This document shows positions 18,923 through 27,135 of a stretch of DNA of 64,000 bases, piece after piece. The position numbers and the translations under genes are program-made. The DNA comes from Bacteroidota bacterium (GTDB lineage Bacteria; Bacteroidota; Ignavibacteria; Palsa-1295). The notes beneath the pieces are model-generated. The model saw only the letters and a list, made by a program, of their open reading frames with translations, was not told the DNA's origin and searched no databases. Positions within the stretch are counted from its first letter, which is position 1, and every line of letters starts with the position of its first letter. Location of the stretch: contig JAUZNX010000001.1 of assembly GCA_030706745.1 (NCBI GenBank), forward strand, positions 186,001-250,000, in the 5' to 3' direction.

Positions 18923-20014
18923 TTACGCCGCTTCCCGATGCTTCGCCCGTTCCAGCGCGCTCTCGACGATGGTGCCGAGCAAATCCTTGAAGGGAATCCG
19001 CGCGGCCTTGGCGCTGCGAGCGATGCCGGTGCCTTCGGAGAGATTCGGGTTTGGATTGACTTCGAGGATAAACAACTCGCCATCTTTATTCATCCGCATA
19101 TCGACGCGCGCATAGTCGCGGGTGCCAAGTGCGTCGGTTGCTTTCATGGCCAGATCCTGGGCACGCTTGGCTGTTTCCGGTGGCAGATCGGCGGGACATG
19201 AAGGGATTGTCTTGTGGTATGCCTCGTGGAGCGTATCCCACTTCGCCTGGAAGCTAACGATTTTATAGAGGTGCTCGGGCATGTCTTCGAATGTGATCTC
19301 GGAGATCGGCAACGCGCGGCGCGAAGCGCCATTACCAAGCACAGCCACGTTCAACTCGCGACCTTCGATATATTCTTCGATCAGCACGTCCATCTTAAAA
19401 TCTTCAAGGACGAATTCGGTACGTGCCTTCAGAGCCTTCATCGAACTAACAATACTCGCGTTCTCGATGCCTCCGGAGCCATCTTCGCAAGCGGGCTTGA
19501 CGATCAGTGGATAATGAAGGTTATGCCGCGACTTGAAATCATCCATTGTGCGAATGGTGATCGAGCGCGGCGTCGGCAGATCGCGAGAGCGAAGGATCGC
19601 CTTCGCAAGCGGTTTATTCTGACATAACGCGAGCGTGAACGGTGGCGCGCCAGTATAGGGAATCTCGAGTAACTCATAGAACGAAGCCACGTTCATCTCC
19701 TGCTCGGGACGCCCATGGAAGAATTCAACGAGATTAAAGACCACATCGATTTTGCGGCGCGCAAGAAACTTAAACAGCCGTTCGAACCGATCTTTCACGT
19801 TATAGCTCGCAACCTTATAGCCAGCATCGACGAGCGCCGTTTCGATATTCGCATATTCCTGCTCGGCGGGAATATCTTCAAGATCGAAATACGGCGTGAA
19901 CCCGAGTGCTTCGGCGGTCAGATCGACCGGTGCATCCGCGGACGATCGATCCTCCGCGGCAGGCGTGGATGGGATATCGTTATAAAGAAGTGCAACGACG
20001 GTCTGACGAGCCAA
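18923..20014 (-). CDS. ATP-grasp carboxylate-amine ligase, D-Ala-D-Ala ligase-like
   Basis: 363 residues. A TTG codon at 20014 is the likely start because an in-frame stop lies two codons upstream and VVALLYNDI is the first strand. Motifs: YPLIVKPACEDGSGG (about 175-189, ATP-binding loop), VLIEEYIEGRELNVAVLGNG (about 215-234), and YARVDMRMNKDGELFILEVNPNPNL (about 300-325, Mg-binding Asp/Glu/Asn). These are the signatures of D-alanine-D-alanine ligase and its relatives. The N-terminus has an unusual insertion (residues 15-45), so a different amino-acid or peptide ligase activity is possible. The cytoplasm is its likely location. Confidence 0.85.
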   Translation of the reverse strand: MARQTVVALLYNDIPSTPAAEDRSSADAPVDLTAEALGFTPYFDLEDIPAEQEYANIETALVDAGYKVASYNVKDRFERLFKFLARRKIDVVFNLVEFFHGRPEQEMNVASFYELLEIPYTGAPPFTLALCQNKPLAKAILRSRDLPTPRSITIRTMDDFKSRHNLHYPLIVKPACEDGSGGIENASIVSSMKALKARTEFVLEDFKMDVLIEEYIEGRELNVAVLGNGASRRALPISEITFEDMPEHLYKIVSFQAKWDTLHEAYHKTIPSCPADLPPETAKRAQDLAMKATDALGTRDYARVDMRMNKDGELFILEVNPNPNLSEGTGIARSAKAARIPFKDLLGTIVESALERAKHREAA

Positions 20015-20259
20015 GGGTTAAAGATGTTCTAAAATTGAGTACGTTCCTACAGATAGTGAAATCAGAAAATAGTTTGAACCGTTCGCGTTATCATTAACGA
20101 TCGATGCGCCATGTACACTCTCCCTCGCCATCGATGAATGGCATTTTAATACGTGGCGCTTGATTTCGATGTAAATTTGTGAATTGGCAATGCGATTAAT
20201 TGTGTCTCGTTACTCGTTAGCCATTATTGCTCATACTAAACTCGTTTAACACAACGCCC
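20015..20259. other. Divergent promoter region between ATP-grasp and SIMPL genes
   Basis: No gene here. It contains the TAAATTTG element for the rightward gene. No promoter of this kind is evident for the leftward gene. Confidence 0.4.
20172..20179 (+). promoter_or_regulatory. Candidate -7 element TAAATTTG for SIMPL gene
   Basis: Matches TAnnTTTG; about 80 bases before the ATG at 20260. No TTG at ideal spacing. Confidence 0.35.
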
Positions 20260-20970
20260 ATGCATACACGGCTTTATTGTCAAATCTTTTTGGGTCTGCT
20301 GATCGCAGCGATCTTCACAACAGAGTTCTCCAGTACCGCCAGCGCGCAGGATCGAACGCTGACGGTCCTTGCCAGCGGCTCTTCAAGCGCCGTTGCCGAT
20401 CACGTCACACTTGCGTTGACCGTTTCGAGCGGTGATGTCACGGCCACCGGCCTCTTTGTTCGGCAAAACGATGTCGTCGCACGTCTCAAGAAGGCACTGG
20501 AGGGAGCGGGTATTGCTGCGCAGGATATCACCGAGCAGCCATTTCACTTGACCCCGAACTATGAGTATGGACAGAATGGCACTCGCATTATCGGCTATCG
20601 CATTGATACGCCGTTGGAAGTCACGCTCGATCATGTCGATGATCTTGCTCGGATGATCGATCTCGCAACGGCAAGTGGAGCATCGCAAATTGCCGTTGGC
20701 AGTTTCTCGAGTGGCGGCGGCTATTCCTTGCATGGCGAAGCCGTTAAGGCCGCCATCGCAAACGCTCGCAAGGAAGCCGCCGGCATTGCGAAAGAGATGG
20801 GCAAGACGCTTGGTGATATCGTTTCTGTATCTGAAACCGAAGATGCCGCCAAGGCCGCGCCGGCTGGACGCGGCGAAGAAGAAGAGCGACGGGAGTCCCG
20901 CGCGACGGCTCCGCAGCCCAACACCATGAGTGAAAAGGCAGAACTTAAAGTAGTATTTGAACTCAAATAG
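20260..20970 (+). CDS. SIMPL (DUF541) domain periplasmic protein
   Basis: 236 residues from ATG 20260, giving the signal peptide MHTRLYCQIFLGLLIAAIFTTEFSSTASA. The SIMPL domain covers residues about 30-235: RTLTVLASGSSSAVADHVTLALTVSSGD at the start, the YRIDTPLEVTLDHVDDLARMIDLATASGAS middle, and AVKAAIANARKEAAGIAKEMG near 165. The family (YggE, BP26) is periplasmic and forms oligomers; its molecular role is not settled. The C-terminal stretch before the last strand is rich in Glu/Arg. The gene is directly followed by an inverted-repeat element. Confidence 0.9.
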   Translation: MHTRLYCQIFLGLLIAAIFTTEFSSTASAQDRTLTVLASGSSSAVADHVTLALTVSSGDVTATGLFVRQNDVVARLKKALEGAGIAAQDITEQPFHLTPNYEYGQNGTRIIGYRIDTPLEVTLDHVDDLARMIDLATASGASQIAVGSFSSGGGYSLHGEAVKAAIANARKEAAGIAKEMGKTLGDIVSVSETEDAAKAAPAGRGEEEERRESRATAPQPNTMSEKAELKVVFELK

Positions 20971-21124
20971 AACCAGGATTGCACTGATGATGCCGATTGC
21001 GCGGAATGATTTCAGGGATATGCACTCGTCCTCCGAAAGATTACGCTAAAGCAGAAAGATAATCGCCGATATTCTTCAGACGCTCATCCAATAATCAATC
21101 CGCATCATCAGCGTAATCCAGGTT
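20971..21124. repeat. Gene-boundary inverted-repeat element (GATTACG type), copy A
   Basis: Arms at 20971-20999 and 21096-21124 match in inverted orientation at about 25 of 29 positions; both begin AACC. The element starts at the base after the SIMPL stop codon and its right arm reaches the stop codon of the leftward gene at 21124. It shares AACC-x-GGATTACGCTGAT with the element at 38375-38495. Confidence 0.7.
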
Positions 21125-21456
21125 CAGAACGGAAATTCAAACTCCTCGATCGGTATCCCCTTGGCAATGTCCGGGACCGCGCGGAACCCGGGTTTCTTTG
21201 TCAGCCACTCACTGAAGATTAGTGCAAGATCGTCCGTCATTGGATTGCACTTCAAATCCAGGCGCGTTCTATCTTTGGATAGACTCATTCGGCTATCCGT
21301 CAGTATATTCAGATAGTCTTTGGCTTCTCGGCTGTCCAACCGATGAAGTCCATAGGAGCGTTTGAATTCCTCGAGAGTAGTCAAGAACAGCCCGCCGGTA
21401 TCCAAAATGAACAGAGGATATTTGCGACCGTTTCGAGATAGTTGGTAGGCTTTCAT
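21124..21456 (-). CDS. Small hypothetical protein
   Basis: 110 residues from ATG 21456 (117 from a TTG at 21477). No signal peptide and no membrane segment are seen. The sequence is mixed charge, with a YPLFILDTGGLFLTTLEEFKRSYGL stretch near the start and an acidic/aromatic end IEEFEFPF. No family is recognised. It is plausibly a real gene because the flanking repeat stops exactly at its end, but this is weak evidence. Confidence 0.4.
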   Translation of the reverse strand: MKAYQLSRNGRKYPLFILDTGGLFLTTLEEFKRSYGLHRLDSREAKDYLNILTDSRMSLSKDRTRLDLKCNPMTDDLALIFSEWLTKKPGFRAVPDIAKGIPIEEFEFPF

Positions 21457-21625
21457 GTGCTTGCGCTTCTCGATCAACTGGAAACCGGAAGCTGGATCAT
21501 TGGATGCAAACGGAACGCCAATCGCTCTGTCTGTAAAGCTCCTGATCTTTCATTTATACAATAGGGTTGAGCCTTGCGAAATCATGAATGGGATTCTTCA
21601 ATACTCTGACTGTGGTTGAAGGTTC

Positions 21626-22759
21626 ATGATGGGCACTTTGTCTTTTCGGGCTCGAATTGGAAAGGAACTGCTAGCTTTTTTCTGGATGCTGCTTATTCCC
21701 TTCAGTCTTCGAGCTTCGGATGATTCGCTCGTTGTCCGCAGCCCGGTCCAGCATGGTCGCCTTGCGGTGTACCTGATTGAATTACCTGAAAGCGGGCAGC
21801 AACACTATCTTACACTCGATGCCGCATTGCGGTCGGGGCGGGTTATCCTCCACGAGAACAATAGTCAGACGCTCTGGATCGAGAATTGCTCCGATACCGA
21901 TTTGTTCATCCAGTCCGGTGAGATCATCAAAGGAGGGCAACAGGACCGCATGCTTGCCAGTGACATGATTGTTGCCGCTCACGATACATCCCGCGAACTT
22001 CATGTCTATTGTGTTGAGCAAGGCCGATCGACGAAGCGCGGTGTCGAACCGATCGAAACATTTAGTGCTTCACCAGAAATCGCCCCGGTCCCGCATCTTC
22101 GCCAGATAGCGGAACATGAGCTTACTGCCAAACTTCTCACTCCTCATCTCAATGGCCTGACTGCGCCCGATCCCGAGCAGGCACGACTCTTCTCATCCCT
22201 CAGTGCATTGCCGGAATTCCATCAGGTTGTCGATGCAGCTCAGGAGGCCATCTGGAAGGACGTCGAAATCGTTCAATCCGGACTGACTCGCTCGTTGAGA
22301 GATAGCGTCACTCGTAATACTTCGCCCACGAGTCTTGAACTGACACTGGAACATCCTTCGCTTGCCTCTGAACGTCGCCAGTTCGAAGCCGACTTGCTTC
22401 AGATCGTTACCGATCATCCGGCAACGTGCGGCTCGATCTATGTCTTTGACGGCCATATCATAGGCGGCGATATTTATTCGAGCCACTCGCTATTTGCGGC
22501 TCTTTGGCCGAAGTTGCTCCGGAGTCTTGCGACACAATCGCTGCTCGTGCCGACCGATGCAAAGTCAAAGCCGTTGCCTACAACGGATGACATCCTCAAT
22601 TATCTGGATGCCAGCACACATGGCAACATGGCACAGCAAGCAGTGAATGAACGAACCATGACCGAGGTAACGGAATCACAATCCTGCGATCGGTTTGCGA
22701 CGCGAGATATGAAATTTCAGGACACCATTCACATCGCGCTGTTGCCGCGTTCGAACTAA
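21626..22759 (+). CDS. ARPP-1 (DUF6569) family protein, exported
   Basis: 377 residues with an N-terminal hydrophobic segment (ELLAFFWMLLIPFSLRAS) that fits a signal peptide. The ARPP-1 pattern is clear: LWIENCSDTDLFIQSGEIIKGGQQDRMLASDMIVAA followed by LHVYCVEQGRS (about residues 90-135). ARPP-1 domains are known from genome context with ADP-ribosylation and phosphatase-like proteins, but their biochemical role is not established. Residues about 265-310 (IYVFDGHIIGGDIYSSHSLFAALWPKLLRS) are the second conserved half. It converges with the next gene, only 18 bases apart. Confidence 0.8.
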   Translation: MMGTLSFRARIGKELLAFFWMLLIPFSLRASDDSLVVRSPVQHGRLAVYLIELPESGQQHYLTLDAALRSGRVILHENNSQTLWIENCSDTDLFIQSGEIIKGGQQDRMLASDMIVAAHDTSRELHVYCVEQGRSTKRGVEPIETFSASPEIAPVPHLRQIAEHELTAKLLTPHLNGLTAPDPEQARLFSSLSALPEFHQVVDAAQEAIWKDVEIVQSGLTRSLRDSVTRNTSPTSLELTLEHPSLASERRQFEADLLQIVTDHPATCGSIYVFDGHIIGGDIYSSHSLFAALWPKLLRSLATQSLLVPTDAKSKPLPTTDDILNYLDASTHGNMAQQAVNERTMTEVTESQSCDRFATRDMKFQDTIHIALLPRSN

Positions 22760-22777
22760 GCGCTTAACGCCTTCAGT

Positions 22778-23527
22778 CTACCTGATTGTCACCACTTTTG
22801 AGGAATGTATCTTCTTTCCATTTGATGGATCGGTGGCTTCGAGACGCAGAACGTACATTCCTTTCTCGAGCTTCTTGTCAGCATCGGACTTGCCATTGAA
22901 CGGCACTTCATAGTATCCCGGCGTTTTTAATTCTTCGAACGGGAATGTCCGAACCACTTTGCCGGTCATATTTTCGAGAGTCAGCTTCACATAGGCTCGA
23001 GATTTCAGACCGAACTGAAACGTCCATTGATGCTTCTTGAACTTGACAGCGGTGATGGCGGCGTCATCCGGCAGCTTCATTACCTCGGGCGGCGTCACAC
23101 CCTTGCCAGATAGCGTGAGAAGCACCGTATCGCTTTGGAAAATTGCTATGACCTTGCTGGCGTATGCTTTCGTTTCTTCGGCTTTGAAGCAGATGTTGAT
23201 ATAAAAACTTGTATTAGCACCGACCGTAATCGGCAGCATTTCGGCCGATGGAGATGAAATCGAAAAATGGCGCGGGTCCATCGAGCGGAGCTGCGTCAAC
23301 AGACGGGGATGATCGGTCGTGTTTGTGAGAGACACATTCGCGCAGTTTTCGATACCAATGCTTTGAGGCGCAAAATCCAATTTGGGCCGTTCGAATGCAA
23401 GAGTTCCCTCATCGGAGGCAATCCGAATTGGTTGTTGCGGCTGAATAAATACGCCGCCAGAGCCTTGAGCCAGAACGATCGAAGGAAATATGAAAAGGAC
23501 GAAAAAACCAATAACCGATTTACGCAT
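22778..23527 (-). CDS. Exported protein with FlgD/sorting-like C-terminal domain
   Basis: 249 residues. Signal peptide MRKSVIGFFVLFIFPSIVLAQ. Residues about 35-145 form an ASH/choice-of-anchor-D-like domain (LDFAPQSIGIENCANVSLTNTTDHP, LLTLSGKGV). Residues about 160-249 look like a FlgD Ig-like or T9SS-related domain: YVKLTLENMTGKVVRTF, GYYEVPFNGKSD, GMYVLRLEA and a final SSKVVTIR. It may be surface-exposed or periplasmic. It lies 51 bases downstream of the transglutaminase-like gene on the same strand. Confidence 0.6.
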   Translation of the reverse strand: MRKSVIGFFVLFIFPSIVLAQGSGGVFIQPQQPIRIASDEGTLAFERPKLDFAPQSIGIENCANVSLTNTTDHPRLLTQLRSMDPRHFSISSPSAEMLPITVGANTSFYINICFKAEETKAYASKVIAIFQSDTVLLTLSGKGVTPPEVMKLPDDAAITAVKFKKHQWTFQFGLKSRAYVKLTLENMTGKVVRTFPFEELKTPGYYEVPFNGKSDADKKLEKGMYVLRLEATDPSNGKKIHSSKVVTIR

Positions 23528-23578
23528 GGGTGAGTAACGAGCATTCCTCTGACGAGGTTTCTCTTCGGGCAGCGGGTT

Positions 23579-24541
23579 TTATCTTCGCCGCTTCCGCGCA
23601 ATCGCCGTAAGGATCAATAGGAGTCCACTCAATAGAACGAGGCCGAGCAGCACACGCGCACTCCAATGGATCAGGCTAAACTCGAAGTGCGGGCTGTAAG
23701 CATCCTGTACGATATAGCGCGCGTCCCTCGCGCCAAGCATCATGGTGCGCGCGCCTCGCGCGGCGCGGAGTGGCAACCGGTCAAGGAGTGGCGCAAGCGG
23801 CGTGAGGCCTCCATAGCGATGGGCATAGCGCCAAGCAAAGTCGTTGTTCGCATGCAGGATCGAGCACGGCACGAGCAACCGAAGTTCGGAAACGACGCGC
23901 ACGGGAGTCCGCTCGTTCGGATATTCGAAGTACCGAATGGCTCGCACCGATGGATCCCCAGCCACCAATGCGCGCCTTAGCGCCGCAAAGCCCGCGGGAG
24001 TATCGCTCGCACCGATGGTGTAGTAACAGTGATAGTAGGGGTCGATTGTTCGCCATGACTGGGCCGGCGCATCCCACACTTCGATAAGATTGTGTCCATT
24101 GCCGCCAAGTCCGTCCCTACCTGCCAAATCCCATAAGCGCGTGTAAAAACCAAATCGCGCAAGCAGTCGCGCAATGCCAATATCGACATTATAGCAATGG
24201 ATCGCTCGTGACTGCTGGAGCGCGCGCAAGCAACTATCGGGATCGTCCAACATCGGCAACGCATCGCCCACGACTGCCGGATGGGAGCGATCGAACACAG
24301 TCAGAATGGCAATGGCATCAGTGGCATCCTGCCGAGGAAACATTTCATTAGATATGACCGGAAGAAATCGCATGGCATCATTGTCGAGCGGCCCTGCCCG
24401 CATGACCTCCAGAGAATCGATGGATACGTACGATCCGACCGCCAACCGAATCCGATGCGGCGAGCAGAGCAAGATCGCCAGTGCTACCAGCGAGAGCACG
24501 AAACAAATGAGCAGGGGCTTTTTCAACCGCAACAGGAGCAT
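23579..24541 (-). CDS. Membrane-anchored transglutaminase-like protein
   Basis: 320 residues from ATG 24541 (329 from a TTG at 24568). There are transmembrane segments at about 8-28 and 288-312, so the bulk lies outside the cytoplasm. A transglutaminase/papain-like triad can be placed: Cys116 in AIHCYNVDIGIARLL, His150 in GGNGHNLIEVW and Asp167 in WRTIDPYYH. Known members act as cysteine peptidases or transglutaminases; the target here is unknown. It sits 48 bases after recG on the same strand. Confidence 0.65.
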   Translation of the reverse strand: MLLLRLKKPLLICFVLSLVALAILLCSPHRIRLAVGSYVSIDSLEVMRAGPLDNDAMRFLPVISNEMFPRQDATDAIAILTVFDRSHPAVVGDALPMLDDPDSCLRALQQSRAIHCYNVDIGIARLLARFGFYTRLWDLAGRDGLGGNGHNLIEVWDAPAQSWRTIDPYYHCYYTIGASDTPAGFAALRRALVAGDPSVRAIRYFEYPNERTPVRVVSELRLLVPCSILHANNDFAWRYAHRYGGLTPLAPLLDRLPLRAARGARTMMLGARDARYIVQDAYSPHFEFSLIHWSARVLLGLVLLSGLLLILTAIARKRRR

Positions 24542-24589
24542 GGCATTGTTTAACGCGATCCGGGCCAAAGAATCACAGCACGTATAGAA

Positions 24590-27019
24590 CTATCCAACAT
24601 GCAAATAGGATTCGGCATCCCGATAGAGGCGAAGAAATTCATTCCGCGTGGCCGCGTGCCCAACTTCGCGTAGCTCGGGATCCTCATGGACGAGCGCATC
24701 GGCATCCCGAAGCGTCTGCTCTACGATAGCGATGTCGGTCGTGAGGTTTGCCATCTTCAACATGACTTTACCCGACTGCTTGACGCCGAGAATCTCGCCG
24801 GTCCCACGGATCGCGAGATCAGCTTTCGCAATCTCGAAGCCATCCGACGTTCGGACCAACGTATTGAGTCGTTCGAGCGCGAGCGAAGATTGCTCGAGTT
24901 GCTCGCTGGTCTCCATCGAACCCTCATGTTGGTCGGGTGAAAGCTTCTCGCTTGCGACGAGCACACAAGCGGAGTCTGCGCTCCCACGGCCAACGCGGCC
25001 GCGAAGCTGATGAAGCTGTGCCAGACCAAAACGCTCGGCATGCTCGATAATCATCACGGTCGCATTTGGAACATCCACGCCGACTTCGATTACCGTCGTC
25101 GCCACGAGCACATCAAAGGCATGGTCGCGGAAGCGCTCCATCGCATCTTGCTTGTCCGCGCCGGACATCTTGCCATGCACCAGCCCCACACGGACATCTT
25201 TGAACTCACCGTGTCGCAGGACCTCATATGCTTTCTCCGCCGCCTCGGAATCGACTTTCTCGGATTTCTCACGCAGGGGGTAGACAATAAAGACTTGCTC
25301 GTTGCGTTCGCGAATCCGTCGCTTCGCCGCCTCATAAATCTTGGGGTGATCATGTTCGAAAAAGAGCATGGTCTTGATCGGCTTCCGTCCGGCTGGCATT
25401 TCGCGGATGGTACTCACGGCCATATCGCCATATAGCGTTAGCGCCAGCGTGCGTGGGATGGGTGTGGCGGACATGATAAGTACATCGGGAGTCACAGGCG
25501 GCAGGGATGAAGTACGAGGAATAAGGGATGAAGGTACAGTGCTTTCATCCGCCACTCGGGCATTGTGATCATGGAAGGCCTTTTCGATCAGTGCTTTGCG
25601 CTGCGCGACTCCGAAGCGGTGCTGTTCATCGGTGACGATAAATCCGAGATGCTCGAAGCGCACACCTTTTTCAATCAGCGCGTGGGTACCGATTGCGATG
25701 TGTGCCTGGCCACTCACGATAGCGTTCAGAGTGCTCTTGCGAAGCTTCGCGCCCTGTCCACCAACGAGGAGTACACATTCGATGGATGTATCCTTCAGCA
25801 GATTGGTGAGCGTTGCATAGTGCTGTTGCGCGAGCACTTCGGTGGGCGCCATGAACGCACACTGATAGCCTTGCTCGATGGCGGCCAACATTGCAAGCAG
25901 TGCGACGATCGTCTTGCCGCTGCCGACATCCCCTTGCAGCAGGCGGTTCATCGGGTAGTTGCGCCCGCCGGATTTCGACATATCATTCAGAATGTCGCGC
26001 AGTGATTGCTTCTGGTCGCCTGTCAACTGATAGGGCAACGTTACCAGAAGCTGCTCGGCGGGACCCGGATCGATTACCTGTTGACCATCGAGGGCGGAAA
26101 GCAATCGCGACACATCGATCTTCAAGACCGACTTCGCGGCACTCCGCACGCGACGGCGCTCGACGGCCAGCCGCAACTGGAGGAAGAATACTTCTTCATA
26201 CTTCAGTCTTCGGCGTGCGTCCTCTAATCGGTCAGGACTTTGTGGATGATGCACCTCGATGATTGCATCGGGCCGGCCGATCAGGTTCTCCCGCTCCAAT
26301 ATCTCGCGCGGCAAGATCTCCTTGAAGTGGCCCTGTGACTCGCAATATTGGACTGCCGTGTGGATAATCTCCCTAAATTGCTTGTCGCGAAATCCGGACT
26401 TACGTAGTGCGCTCGAGAGATAATAGAGCGGAAGCATCTGCCCTTCGATAAACTCTTCGGGGTGTTCCAGGTGCTCGACGAATGGAGGCTGTACGATTTG
26501 GAGCGTGCTATTAAACATGCCAACGTAACCGGCAACGAGATACTGCTGTCCCTTCTGAAACATCTTCGCGCGCCATTCGGGATAATCGAAGAACACGAGT
26601 TGCAACACACCGCCGGAATCATCCTGCAACGCAATTGCCGCGCGGGCGCGATGGCGTCCCGGAATGACAGAGGAAGCAAGCACGCGGCCACGCACACTGA
26701 CCGGCTTCATCAGATATTTGCGCAACTCTTTCAGCGGCACCAGTTGGCGTGCATCGAGATAGCGGCCGGGATAATGGAAGGCCAAGTCTTCAAGTCTTTC
26801 AAATCCCGCCTCGATCAACGCGTCGATCTTCTTGGTGCCCAACCGCGGAACAGATCGAAGCGCCACGGCCATCTCTTTACGCAAGGCAAGGCTTCCGCGC
26901 TGCGCACCTTCGACTTGCCCGAGTTTGGACTTTTGGATAGCCCATGTCAGCGCCGCCTCGGGCGTGTCCTCCATGCGGGCTGAACTGTGAGATGCGTTTG
27001 CTTGCGCGGCCTCCACCAT
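24590..27019 (-). CDS. recG: ATP-dependent DNA helicase RecG
   Basis: 809 residues, longer than E. coli RecG (693) mainly through an N-terminal extension and a Ser/Pro-rich insertion near residues 490-505. RecG remodels stalled forks and Holliday junctions in the cytoplasm. Visible: an N-terminal VPRLGTKKIDALIEAGFERLEDLAFHYPGRYLD segment, the OB wedge (about 85-190), Walker A GDVGSGKT (about 365), DEQHRFG (Walker B), SATPIPRTL (motif III), LVHGKMSGADKQDAM and QLHQLRGRVGRG (motif VI). It starts 116 bases from the divergent prolyl oligopeptidase gene. Confidence 0.96.
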   Translation of the reverse strand: MVEAAQANASHSSARMEDTPEAALTWAIQKSKLGQVEGAQRGSLALRKEMAVALRSVPRLGTKKIDALIEAGFERLEDLAFHYPGRYLDARQLVPLKELRKYLMKPVSVRGRVLASSVIPGRHRARAAIALQDDSGGVLQLVFFDYPEWRAKMFQKGQQYLVAGYVGMFNSTLQIVQPPFVEHLEHPEEFIEGQMLPLYYLSSALRKSGFRDKQFREIIHTAVQYCESQGHFKEILPREILERENLIGRPDAIIEVHHPQSPDRLEDARRRLKYEEVFFLQLRLAVERRRVRSAAKSVLKIDVSRLLSALDGQQVIDPGPAEQLLVTLPYQLTGDQKQSLRDILNDMSKSGGRNYPMNRLLQGDVGSGKTIVALLAMLAAIEQGYQCAFMAPTEVLAQQHYATLTNLLKDTSIECVLLVGGQGAKLRKSTLNAIVSGQAHIAIGTHALIEKGVRFEHLGFIVTDEQHRFGVAQRKALIEKAFHDHNARVADESTVPSSLIPRTSSLPPVTPDVLIMSATPIPRTLALTLYGDMAVSTIREMPAGRKPIKTMLFFEHDHPKIYEAAKRRIRERNEQVFIVYPLREKSEKVDSEAAEKAYEVLRHGEFKDVRVGLVHGKMSGADKQDAMERFRDHAFDVLVATTVIEVGVDVPNATVMIIEHAERFGLAQLHQLRGRVGRGSADSACVLVASEKLSPDQHEGSMETSEQLEQSSLALERLNTLVRTSDGFEIAKADLAIRGTGEILGVKQSGKVMLKMANLTTDIAIVEQTLRDADALVHEDPELREVGHAATRNEFLRLYRDAESYLHVG

Positions 27020-27135
27020 GTGTTTCGATAACAGGCGCGCGGGCGAGAGGGTGCAGTGTTACTCTGATGTTTCTTGCACGACGAACCCAACGCACGCAAC
27101 CTGTGGTTAGAGTTCATCTTAGATGTTTTTGAAGC

